Shown here: in pieces, positions 8,401-14,457 of the stretch | How positions within the stretch are numbered: the stretch's first letter is position 1 | Layout of the letters: each line of letters begins with the position of its first letter | Assembly: GCA_035649895.1 (NCBI GenBank) | Contig: DASRIS010000114.1 | Span: 1-32,365 of the forward strand | DNA: 32,365 bases | DNA from: DASSUC01 sp035649895 | GTDB taxonomy: Bacteria; Actinomycetota; Actinomycetes; Mycobacteriales; Micromonosporaceae | Direction: 5' to 3' | Made by a program: the position numbers and the translations under genes | The notes under the pieces: model-generated | Told to the model about the DNA's origin: nothing | What the model saw: the letters and a program-made list of their open reading frames with translations, nothing else | Database searches by the model: none

Positions 8401-9665
8401 TCTTCGACCTAGGCGGCGACTCTCTGATAGCTACCAAGCTGGCTAACTGGGCACGGCGCCGGTTCGGCACGCCGCTCACGGCCGTGGACATCATCCGGGC
8501 GCGGACCGTCGCCGCCTGCGCCGACCTGGTCGAGCAGCGGCTCGGGCAGGCCGGTCCACCCGGCATCGAGGAACCCGGCCCCGAGGAACCCAGCCCCGAG
8601 GAACCCAGCGTCGAGGAGCCCAACCCCAAGGAGCCCGACCCCAAGGAGCCCGACCCCAAGGAGCCCGACCCCAAGGAGCCCAGCCCCAAGGAGGAGGCGC
8701 AGGAATGTTCGAAGACGACACCGACCGCGAGTACCGGATCGTCCGCAACGACGAGGAGCAGTACTCGATCTGGCCCACCAGCCACGACCTACCCCCCGGC
8801 TGGCAGGTCGCCGGCCGGAGCGGCACCAAGGCGGAGTGTCTCGCCGCCATCGCAGAGGTGTGGACCGACCTACGACCCAAGAGCGCACGGCGCCCCGACG
8901 CGTAGCGCGGACGGCGCGAAAAGTGCGACGTGGCTCAGCCGCCGCCGCGCTGTCGACGCCCCGCTGACCCGCCTGTACTGCTTCCCGCACAGCGGCGCGG
9001 CCGCGGGCGAGTACCTGCGCTGGGCCGACGCGTTGCCCCAGGTCGAGGTGTGGGGAGTCACCCTGCCGGGCCACGGGCCGCGGCTGGCCGAGCCTCCCAT
9101 GGCCGATCTGGTCGACCTCGCCGCCGCCCTCGTGGACGAGGAGGCGTTTGTCGCCCCGTTCACCCTCTTCGGCCACAGCTTCGGCGCGCTGCTCGCCTAC
9201 CACGTGGCACAGGAGCTGCGAGAGCAGGGGCGCGAGCAGCCGGAGCGGCTGGTCCTGTCGGCCTACCCACCGCCACATATACCGCGGGTGGCCCCGCCTA
9301 TGAGCGCCCTACCCGACGAGGAGCTCGTACGCGCGATCGGGCAGTTCTACGGCGACATGCCGCCCGAGCTGACACACGACCCCGAGCTGCTGGCGCTGGT
9401 TCTGCCTGCCTACCGCGCCGACATCGCGGCGCTGGAGAGCTACCCGGGCGGGTCGCCGCCGCCGCTGGACCGCCCGCTGGTCGTCCTCGGTGGGGACCGG
9501 GACGTGTACGGCAGGGAGCGGCTCGCCGAATGGGCGCGGCACACCACGGCGGCGTGCCGGGTCCACCTGTTCCCGGGTGGGCACTTCTACTTTCGCGAGC
9601 AGCCCGAGGCGATGTTCGAGGTGCTGCGCGACGTGCTCGGAGCGGCCCAGAAGGGATCGGCATGA
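5451..9665 (+). CDS. Polyketide synthase KS-AT-ACP, open in frame into a C-terminal thioesterase
   Basis: It extends the NRPS-bound dipeptide by one acyl unit and leaves a beta-keto thioester, because no KR, DH, ER or methyltransferase domain is present. KS: Cys176 in TACSTSL, His311 in EAHGTGT, His351 in KTNIGH. AT: Ser632 in GHSLGAY; the usual HAFH/YASH position reads TAGH (728-731). ACP: Ser991 in DLGGDSL. A proline-acid repeat follows. No stop is met before 9663-9665, so the frame continues about 75 residues through the region that encodes MbtH in another frame and then encodes an alpha/beta-hydrolase thioesterase (GHSFG Ser1243, GGDRD, His1378 in GGHFYF). Read literally this is one 1404-aa protein. 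The segment at about residues 1085-1160 is Ser/Thr/Pro/Ala-rich and looks like an out-of-frame reading of mbtH, so separate PKS and TE genes with an indel, or a real fusion, both remain possible. ATG 5451 is 3 nt after the NRPS stop with only a weak Shine-Dalgarno, suggesting translational coupling. Confidence 0.85.
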   Translation: MAYADSEPPDQGSFVGVIGMAGRFPGAASVEELWRNLCQGTESVAPLPGPAADRADTRFVAAYGALDHADEFDAEFFGYAPNDALIIDPQQRLFLECAHEALERAGYASAAGRGSVGVFAGGSATEYRTAVRSQLHRLPFVDDWQLRLATAPDFLATRVAHKLGLDGPAVCVQTACSTSLVAVHLAVQALLAGDCQLALAGGASVHVPVPPITYVEGGILARDGHCRAFDAAATGTVGGAAVAVVVLKPLLDALADGDHVHAVIRGSAVNNDGGGKVGFSAPSVDGQARAVRAAQVVAGVSADTIGYVEAHGTGTRLGDPIEVAALTKAFRASTDRRGYCALGSVKTNIGHTDAASGACGLVKAVLAVEHGVVPPSLHFTHPNPEIDFAGSPFVVNDSLRAWPAPGGLRRAGVSSLGVGGTNAHVVLEEAPRRASSGPARPQHLLVVSGKSAAARDEAGRRLAAHLDEHPDADLADVAWTLQVGREAHRFRRFAVGRDRSTAASLTGFGAGASAGVSPTVGCGDAAGPRPQLVFMFPGQGGQHVGMARELYDTEPVFRTALDECAQAAAAVLGMDLRDVLYSAGGDVQAGGAAAERLATIAVGQPAVFAVEYAAAQLLLDWGVRPAAVVGHSLGAYAAACVAGVMSLPDAMHLVARRGQLLQSLPGGGMAAVRLAEAETLPLLPAGLSVAAVNGPHQCTVSGPVGQVTAFVDELAARDVEARVLPIATAGHSAVVEPVVEEFARAVGGVDLRPAAVPFLSDTTGTWVAPDQVRTVSYWATHLRETVQFGRALATLFDGPRRALVEVGPGRTLVTLARQHPEIGQHLAVQTLPHPIDETSDLAVFLGAIGHLWAAGTPISWHRLYQGQQRHRVILPTYPFSRRRYLVRAAPQPPGLRVDTPVAASDTGPDLVVAGAVDLPRIPGAAAPSESPEPPESPEQPEPPESAEPSEPQESAGSAGEAERALQVAFAQALGLERIGSSDDFFDLGGDSLIATKLANWARRRFGTPLTAVDIIRARTVAACADLVEQRLGQAGPPGIEEPGPEEPSPEEPSVEEPNPKEPDPKEPDPKEPDPKEPSPKEEAQECSKTTPTASTGSSATTRSSTRSGPPATTYPPAGRSPAGAAPRRSVSPPSQRCGPTYDPRAHGAPTRSADGAKSATWLSRRRAVDAPLTRLYCFPHSGAAAGEYLRWADALPQVEVWGVTLPGHGPRLAEPPMADLVDLAAALVDEEAFVAPFTLFGHSFGALLAYHVAQELREQGREQPERLVLSAYPPPHIPRVAPPMSALPDEELVRAIGQFYGDMPPELTHDPELLALVLPAYRADIAALESYPGGSPPPLDRPLVVLGGDRDVYGRERLAEWARHTTAACRVHLFPGGHFYFREQPEAMFEVLRDVLGAAQKGSA
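8568..8697 (+). repeat. 15-bp tandem repeat after the ACP, carrying SD-like AAGGAG motifs
   Basis: Eight 15-bp units (8568-8687) encode EEPGP/EEPSP, then KEPDP pentapeptides; three consecutive units (8628-8672) are identical. A ninth, degenerate unit provides AAGGAGGAGG at 8688-8697, which is the mbtH ribosome-binding site. Each late unit therefore also begins with AAGGAG. The peptide is a charged, proline-rich linker. Copy number is likely to vary between strains, and an assembly slip here is possible, although loss or gain of whole units would keep the frame. Confidence 0.9.
8705..8905 (+). CDS. MbtH-like NRPS chaperone
   Basis: This 66-aa protein shows the full MbtH signature: NDEEQYSIWP, then LPPGW, then a conserved Leu and WTDLRP near the end. 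MbtH-like proteins bind adenylation domains and are often needed for their folding or activity; the two A domains of the upstream NRPS are the natural partners. ATG 8705 has an excellent Shine-Dalgarno (AAGGAGGAGG, 8688-8697) at 7-nt spacing. The gene lies entirely inside the open frame of the PKS/TE, shifted by one position, and its stop (TAG 8903-8905) is about 20 bp before the first thioesterase residues. Its own coding frame is convincing, so the overlapping PKS frame is the one in doubt here. Confidence 0.95.
   Translation: MFEDDTDREYRIVRNDEEQYSIWPTSHDLPPGWQVAGRSGTKAECLAAIAEVWTDLRPKSARRPDA
8925..9665 (+). other. Thioesterase domain without its own normal start codon
   Basis: The hydrolase begins around TWLSRRRAVDAPLTRLYCFPHSG, which matches the usual N-terminus of type II (GrsT/TesA-like) thioesterases. 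In this frame no ATG, GTG or TTG lies between the end of the ACP repeat and the first beta strand; the first GTG in frame falls inside the fold (VEVWGV). The nearest GTG codons (8923 and 8930) are in the other two frames. The protein therefore needs read-through from the PKS, an unusual start (a CTG in APLTRL is in frame), or a one-base sequence correction near 8930 that would give GTG 8923 a product starting VRRxWLSRRR. Its likely job is release of the beta-keto acid or removal of blocked chains from carriers. Confidence 0.75.
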
Positions 9666-11371
9666 GCCAGAGCTTCCTCAGCGCGCTGCGCGGCGGCCAC
9701 CTCCGCTGGGACCTGGTGCACCCGTTCCCGGAGCAGGAGCCGGCGGACCGGGCGGCCGGCGCCGCCGTAGTGGCGGACCTGCGCGACCTCCTCGCCGACG
9801 GGGTCGACAACGACGAGGTCGAGGCCTCCGGCGCGCTGCCGGCAGAGCTGGTGGCGGACCTGTACGCGCGGGGCCTGATGGGGTTGACCGTCCCGGCTGA
9901 GGACGGCGGGCTCGGGTTGTCCCCCCTCAACACGTTCCGGGTCCTGGAGGCGGCCTCCCGGCGGTCGGTACCGGTCGGGCTCGTGCTGTCCTGGCACAAC
10001 GTGTTGAGCATGGGCGCCTACCTGCGGGCGCTGCCGCCCGGTCCGCTGCGCGACCTCCTCGTCGCGGCGCTGGCCCGCGGCGCGGTGTTCGGCGTCGCGG
10101 ACACCGAACCCGGGCTCGCGGCGTCGGACCCGCGCCGCGGCACGGTCGCGGTCCCCTCCGACGACGGCGGCGGGTACCTCCTGACCGGCGAGAAGTGCTT
10201 CATCGGCAACGGCGCCCTGGCCGACCTGCTCGCGGTCTCCGCCACCGTCCGCCGCGGCGACACCGAGCGGATCGACCTGTTCGTGGTCGACACCGCCAGC
10301 CCCGGGTTCACGGTCGTAGGCCAGCACGACTTCATGGGGCTGCGTGGGTCGCCCAACGGCGCGATGCGGCTGGAGCGGGTCTACGTGCCGGCCGACCGGG
10401 TGCTGGTCGCGGTCGACGGAGGCTGGCGGGCCTCCCCGCTCGTGCAGCGGATCAACGCCCGCGCCCGGATGAACATCACCGTAGCGCCGGCCCTGGCGCT
10501 GGCCAAGGCGTGTCTGGCCTGGTCGCGAGACTTCCTCGCCCGGCGGCGGGTGGGTGGTCGCCCGCTGGCCGCCTATGACGCTGTCCAGCGCAGGCTGGCC
10601 ACCTCGGTGGCCGAGGTCTTCGCCGTGGACACCGTCGTCACCTGGGTCCTGTCGGCGTCGGACGCGGTCGAGGGCGCGCCTGAGTACATGTCGACCAAGA
10701 ACATCGGCACGGTGACGAGCTGGCGGGTGATCGACCGGACGATGTCGCTGCTGGGCGCGGAGGGGTTCGAGGCCGCATCCAGCAAGGCCCGCCGGGGCGT
10801 ACCCGCGCTGCCTCTCGAGCGTGCGTTCCGGGACGCCAGGGGCCTTCTCATCGCGGGCGGGGTGGACTTCAACATCGACATGCGGGGCGCCCAGTCCGGG
10901 ATCTTCTCCCAGCACTACGACCGACCGGACGGTAGCGCCGGCACGGCCCCAGCGGCTGCGGCGCCGGCCGGGCCGATGGACCTGCGCGGAGCGCAGCTGT
11001 CTGCCGCCAACCGCCGCCACCTGGACTTCGCCCACGGGCAGGCCGCCGGTCTCAGCGCGCGCTGCCGGCACCTGGCCCGCCGGTACCCGGCCGCGGAGCT
11101 GTTCGAGCGCCAGGAGGTGCTGATCACGGTCAACCGGCTGGCCGACGAGCTGTTCACCGCGGCCCTGGTCCTGGCCCGGGCCGCCGGGCTCACCGCGCGC
11201 GGTGAGCCCGGGGCACAGGATCTTGCCGACGTCTACTGCGCCGGCACGCGAGCCCGGGTCGCTGGCCTCTGGCAGGCGCTGGATGCGGTGGACGAGGTCG
11301 ACCACGCGCCGCTCGCCCGGGCGTGGCTGGGTGGCGATCTCACCGGCGGGCTCGCCCAGACCCTGGAGTAG
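9662..11371 (+). CDS. Acyl-CoA-dehydrogenase-like flavoprotein lacking the catalytic glutamate
   Basis: The 569-aa protein starts at ATG 9662, overlapping the thioesterase stop (ATGA), so the two are translationally coupled. The ACAD fold is clear: an N-terminal helical domain, GEKCFIGNG in the middle beta domain, DFMGLRGSPNGAMRLERVYVPADRV, and the C-terminal helical domain with LERAFRDAR. In MCAD-type enzymes the base lies in IYEGT; here the line reads IAGGV. The alternative base position of IVD/LCAD (the Glu of an ERLV motif) reads ARMN. Both glutamates are thus missing. About 150 extra helical residues follow the normal ACAD length, as in VLCAD-type proteins. In epoxyketone pathways an ACAD-like enzyme (EpxF/TmcF) decarboxylates, desaturates and oxygenates a beta-keto acid. 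A similar role here is inference from context. Confidence 0.9.
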   Translation: MSQSFLSALRGGHLRWDLVHPFPEQEPADRAAGAAVVADLRDLLADGVDNDEVEASGALPAELVADLYARGLMGLTVPAEDGGLGLSPLNTFRVLEAASRRSVPVGLVLSWHNVLSMGAYLRALPPGPLRDLLVAALARGAVFGVADTEPGLAASDPRRGTVAVPSDDGGGYLLTGEKCFIGNGALADLLAVSATVRRGDTERIDLFVVDTASPGFTVVGQHDFMGLRGSPNGAMRLERVYVPADRVLVAVDGGWRASPLVQRINARARMNITVAPALALAKACLAWSRDFLARRRVGGRPLAAYDAVQRRLATSVAEVFAVDTVVTWVLSASDAVEGAPEYMSTKNIGTVTSWRVIDRTMSLLGAEGFEAASSKARRGVPALPLERAFRDARGLLIAGGVDFNIDMRGAQSGIFSQHYDRPDGSAGTAPAAAAPAGPMDLRGAQLSAANRRHLDFAHGQAAGLSARCRHLARRYPAAELFERQEVLITVNRLADELFTAALVLARAAGLTARGEPGAQDLADVYCAGTRARVAGLWQALDAVDEVDHAPLARAWLGGDLTGGLAQTLE

Positions 11372-11545
11372 CGCCGCGACCGGGCCGCCGCACCGCGGAG
11401 CCCGCAGCGCACGCTAAGAACCATCGTACGCAAAGATCCCAGACTATCTAACTTATGTAGATTATTCAATTCCTATTTTGCGCGAGGTCAACTAAATAGG
11501 CTGCCCTTGGTCAGCGAACCGCTGATCGAGGGGAGGAACGCCCAG
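11372..11545 (+). promoter_or_regulatory. AT-rich intergenic region, probable protease promoter
   Basis: The stretch 11430-11500 is markedly AT-rich compared with everything around it (runs such as TAACTTATGTAGATTATTC). No clear -35/-10 pair can be chosen by eye. It separates the assembly-line operon from the protease gene and most likely holds that gene's promoter. No convincing terminator follows the ACAD stop. Confidence 0.4.
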
Positions 11546-13090
11546 ATGACTCTTGGATCCAGAACCCGTCGGCTGGCCGTGCTCGGGCTGGCCGCCGCGG
11601 CGGCGACCGTGGTCGCGTCGACCGCGGTGGCCGGCCCGGCCGGTGCGGCCGGTGGCGAGATCCGCCACGCAGGTGGGGCGACCGCGGTCGCCGGCAGCTA
11701 CATCGTGGTGCTCAAGGACGGGGTACGCGCCAGCGCCCAGGGCCTGACCGCGCGCTACGGCGGCACGGTGGGCTTCACCTACGCGGCCGCGTTGCGTGGC
11801 TTCGAGGTGTCGGCGAGCGAGGCCGTGGCCAGGCGGCTCGCCGCTGACCCGGCGGTGGACTACGTCCAGCAGAACCACGTGCTGGGCCTGGTCGGCACCC
11901 AGCCGAACCCGCCGTCGTGGGGGCTGGACCGCATCGACCAGCGCAGCCGGCCGTTGGACAGCTCCTACACCTACCCGAGCACGGCGGCCAACGTGCACGC
12001 GTACATCCTGGACACCGGGATCCGGTTCACGCACACCGACTTCGGTGGGCGTGCGGTGAGCGGGTTCGACGCGATCGACGGCGGTTCGGCCGATGACTGC
12101 CACGGCCACGGCACGCATGTGGCCGGCACCACCGGTGGTACGGCGTACGGCGTGGCCAAGGGCGTCCGCCTGGTGGCGGTGCGGGTGCTCAGCTGTTCCG
12201 GCAGTGGCACCACGGCGCAGGTCGTGGCCGGTGTGGACTGGGTGACGGCGAACGCGGTCAAGCCGGCCGTGGCGAACATGAGCCTCGGCGGCGGCGGGCA
12301 GAGCGCCCTGGACACGGCCGTTGCCAACTCCATCGCCTCCGGCGTGACCTACGCCATCGCGGCCGGCAACAGCAACGCCGACGCGTGCAACTTCTCGCCG
12401 GCCCGGGTGGGCACCGCGATCACGCTCGGGGCGACCGACATCAACGACAACCGGGCCTCGTTCTCCAACTGGGGCACCTGCCTGGACCTGTTCGCCCCCG
12501 GGGTGAGCATCCCGTCGGCGTGGTGGACCTCGGACACCGCCACGTCAACGCTGTCGGGCACCTCCATGGCCTCGCCGCACGCGGCCGGGGTCGCGGCGCT
12601 GGTCGCCTCGGCCAACCCGACCTTCACCCCACAGCAGGTGCGGGACCGGATCGTCGCCGACTCCACCGCCAACGTCGTGGTCAACCCGGGCACCGGCTCG
12701 CCGAACCGGCTGCTGTTCGTCAACAACGGCATCGTGCCGTCGCCGTGCACCGGCACGAACGGCACCAACTTCTCGATCCCCGACTACCCGGGCAGCGCGA
12801 TCAACAGCCCAGTCACCATCTCCAACTGCAACCGCAACGCCTCGTCCACCTCGCAGGTTGAGGTGCACATCATCCACCCGTACCGGGGTGACCTGGTGAT
12901 CAGGCTGGTCGCGCCGGACGGCACGATCTACGACCTGAAGCTGCGCTCCAACGACAGCGGTGACGACATCCACGCCACGTACACGGTGAACCTGTCCACC
13001 GAGGCGGCCAACGGCACGTGGCAGCTGCGGGTACGCGACCGCCGCGCCGGCAACACCGGCTTCCTGGACAGCTGGACGCTGCGGCTCTGA
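11546..13090 (+). CDS. Secreted S8 (subtilisin/proteinase K-type) serine protease with P domain
   Basis: This 514-aa secreted endopeptidase has a Sec signal peptide (RTRR, then a hydrophobic Ala/Val stretch, cleavage near AGPAGAAG), an inhibitor I9 propeptide (SYIVVLKDG to VDYVQQNHV) and the catalytic triad Asp156 (ILDTGI), His188 (HGHGTHVAG) and Ser340 (GTSMASPHAAG). A C-terminal proprotein-convertase P domain follows (about 410-514; HPYRGDLVIRLVAPDGT, FLDSWTLRL). ATG 11546 is chosen over the in-frame TTG 11507 because GAGGGGAGG lies at 11528-11536, and the signal peptide then begins normally. It is likely autoprocessed after export. It follows the biosynthetic operon but has its own promoter region and terminator, so a link to that pathway is not shown. 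Confidence 0.95.
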   Translation: MTLGSRTRRLAVLGLAAAAATVVASTAVAGPAGAAGGEIRHAGGATAVAGSYIVVLKDGVRASAQGLTARYGGTVGFTYAAALRGFEVSASEAVARRLAADPAVDYVQQNHVLGLVGTQPNPPSWGLDRIDQRSRPLDSSYTYPSTAANVHAYILDTGIRFTHTDFGGRAVSGFDAIDGGSADDCHGHGTHVAGTTGGTAYGVAKGVRLVAVRVLSCSGSGTTAQVVAGVDWVTANAVKPAVANMSLGGGGQSALDTAVANSIASGVTYAIAAGNSNADACNFSPARVGTAITLGATDINDNRASFSNWGTCLDLFAPGVSIPSAWWTSDTATSTLSGTSMASPHAAGVAALVASANPTFTPQQVRDRIVADSTANVVVNPGTGSPNRLLFVNNGIVPSPCTGTNGTNFSIPDYPGSAINSPVTISNCNRNASSTSQVEVHIIHPYRGDLVIRLVAPDGTIYDLKLRSNDSGDDIHATYTVNLSTEAANGTWQLRVRDRRAGNTGFLDSWTLRL

Positions 13091-13134
13091 ACCGTTCGTA
13101 ACGCGGCTGCGCGGGCCTGCCCCAGCAGTCGCCT

Positions 13135-13173
13135 GCTCCGGCCGGCGACCGGTAGCCGGTCGCCGGCCGGAGC
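13135..13173 (+). terminator. Strong hairpin terminator after the protease gene
   Basis: A perfect 18-bp GC stem (left arm 13135-13152, right arm 13156-13173) encloses a 3-nt TAG loop, 45 bp after the protease stop. It has no U-tract, as is common for actinobacterial terminators. Confidence 0.8.
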
Positions 13174-13243
13174 GGCGTCCTAGGTGGTCAGCAGCCGCCG
13201 GAGCGGCGTCCCACGGGACCAGCGGCCGGCCGGGAGCGGCGTC
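13169..13243. repeat. Three spaced copies of GGAGCGGCGTC
   Basis: The 11-mer occurs at 13169-13179, 13200-13210 and 13233-13243, spaced 31 and 33 bp. The first copy overlaps the right arm of the terminator hairpin. Binding sites or relics of local duplication are both possible; nothing decides between them. Confidence 0.5.
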
Positions 13244-13292
13244 TCCAGGCGACCGACCGCCGTAAGCTCGGGTCTAGCAACGGGGGGTCAGC

Positions 13293-14324
13293 GTGGACAT
13301 CGCCGAGGCGCAGCAGCTGTGGCAGCCCGAGCCCGGCTGGCTCGACACCGCCAGCTACGGGCTGCCCCCGCGGCCAGCCTGGGATGCGCTGCAGGCGGCG
13401 CTCGCCGACTGGCGGGTGGGGCGTACGTCCTGGGAGAGCTGGGACACCGCGACCGCGCGGTCGCGTGAGGCGTTCGCGCGGCTGGCCGGCGTGGCAGCGG
13501 CCGACGTGGCGGTCGGCAGCACAGTGTCCCAGCTGCTGGCCCCGGTCGCGGCCGGGCTGGCGCCCGGCACGGCGGTGCTCACCTCGGACGTGGAGTTCAC
13601 CTCGAACCTGTTCCCCTGGCTGGTCCGGCCCGACCTGCGGGTGCGCACGGTGGCCCCGGCCAGCCTCGCCGCGGCGGTGGACGCCGGCACCGACCTGGTC
13701 GCGTTCGGCCTGGTCCAGTCGGCCACCGGCGAGGTCGCCCGCTACGCCGACATCATCGCCGCCGCACGGGCCCACGGTGCCCTGGTCGTGGTGGACGCCA
13801 CCCAGGCGTGCGGGTGGCTGCCGTTCCAGGCCGGCTGGGCCGACGGGGTGGTCGTGGCGGCGTACAAGTGGCTGATGTCGCCTCGCGGCTCCGCCTTCGC
13901 CTACCTGAGCCCGGCCCTGCGCGACCGGCTCACCCCGCACGCCGCCGGGTGGTACGCCGGAGCGGACGTGCACTCCTCGTACTACGGTCCGCCGCTGCGG
14001 CTGGCCACCGACGCCCGCCGGTTCGACATCTCCCCGGCCTGGTTCAGCTACGTGGGCACGGCACCCGCGCTGGAGCTCGTCGAGCGGATCGGCGTAGCCG
14101 CGATCCACGCCCACGACGTGGCCCTGGCCGACCGGTTCCGGGCCGGGCTCGGGCAGCCGCCAGGGGACAGCGCGATCGTGACGGTCCAGGTCGAGGGCGC
14201 CGAGGACAAGCTCAAGGCCGCCGGGGTACGCGCTGCCGTGCGCGCCGGCCGGGTCCGCGCCTCGTTCCACGTCTACTCCACAGTGGACGACGTTGACCGG
14301 GCGCTCGACGCGCTGGTCGGGTAG
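13293..14324 (+). CDS. Class V aminotransferase / cysteine desulfurase-like PLP enzyme
   Basis: This 343-aa protein has the fold-type I PLP enzyme plan: a substrate-binding start (WLDTASYGLPPRP), a cofactor-binding stretch VAVGSTVSQLLAPV, the conserved acidic residue in ALVVVDATQACG and the Schiff-base lysine Lys192 in AAYKWLMSPRG. The C-terminal domain ends with SFHVYSTVDDVDRAL, typical of the class V (SufS/kynureninase/isopenicillin-N-epimerase-like) group. GTG 13293 has a GGGGGG tract about 6 nt upstream. It could be a desulfurase, lyase or epimerase; the substrate cannot be called. No cysteine in a SufS-type active-site loop is evident. It may be cotranscribed with the FAD monooxygenase 133 bp downstream. 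Confidence 0.85.
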   Translation: MDIAEAQQLWQPEPGWLDTASYGLPPRPAWDALQAALADWRVGRTSWESWDTATARSREAFARLAGVAAADVAVGSTVSQLLAPVAAGLAPGTAVLTSDVEFTSNLFPWLVRPDLRVRTVAPASLAAAVDAGTDLVAFGLVQSATGEVARYADIIAAARAHGALVVVDATQACGWLPFQAGWADGVVVAAYKWLMSPRGSAFAYLSPALRDRLTPHAAGWYAGADVHSSYYGPPLRLATDARRFDISPAWFSYVGTAPALELVERIGVAAIHAHDVALADRFRAGLGQPPGDSAIVTVQVEGAEDKLKAAGVRAAVRAGRVRASFHVYSTVDDVDRALDALVG

Positions 14325-14457
14325 CTGCCGGTAGTGGACGGCCGGGCACCCGTACCGGCATGCGGACCCACCGGACAGCGGCTAGCATCCCCGGACGATG
14401 AGATGTGCGGTGCTCGGTGCGTAGCCGGCCGGCGCCCCGGTCCCGGGCGGGCCGGTC

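Noticed and set aside
8568..8697. Possible CRISPR-like array
   Set aside because: Units are 15 bp, abut without unique spacers and are in-frame coding repeats. The same holds for the 23-bp units at 23382-23450 and the 36-bp units at 17442-17570.
8930..9661. In-frame N-terminal extension of the ACAD-like protein back to GTG 8930
   Set aside because: The translation is Pro/Arg/Gly-rich nonsense overlapping the thioesterase; ATG 9662 with the ATGA overlap gives a normal ACAD N-terminus.
297..11371. Direct assignment as an epoxomicin/eponemycin-type epoxyketone cluster
   Set aside because: No C-methyltransferase, no cytochrome P450 and no proteasome-subunit resistance gene are visible; only the NRPS/PKS/ACAD logic matches, so it is kept as a hypothesis.
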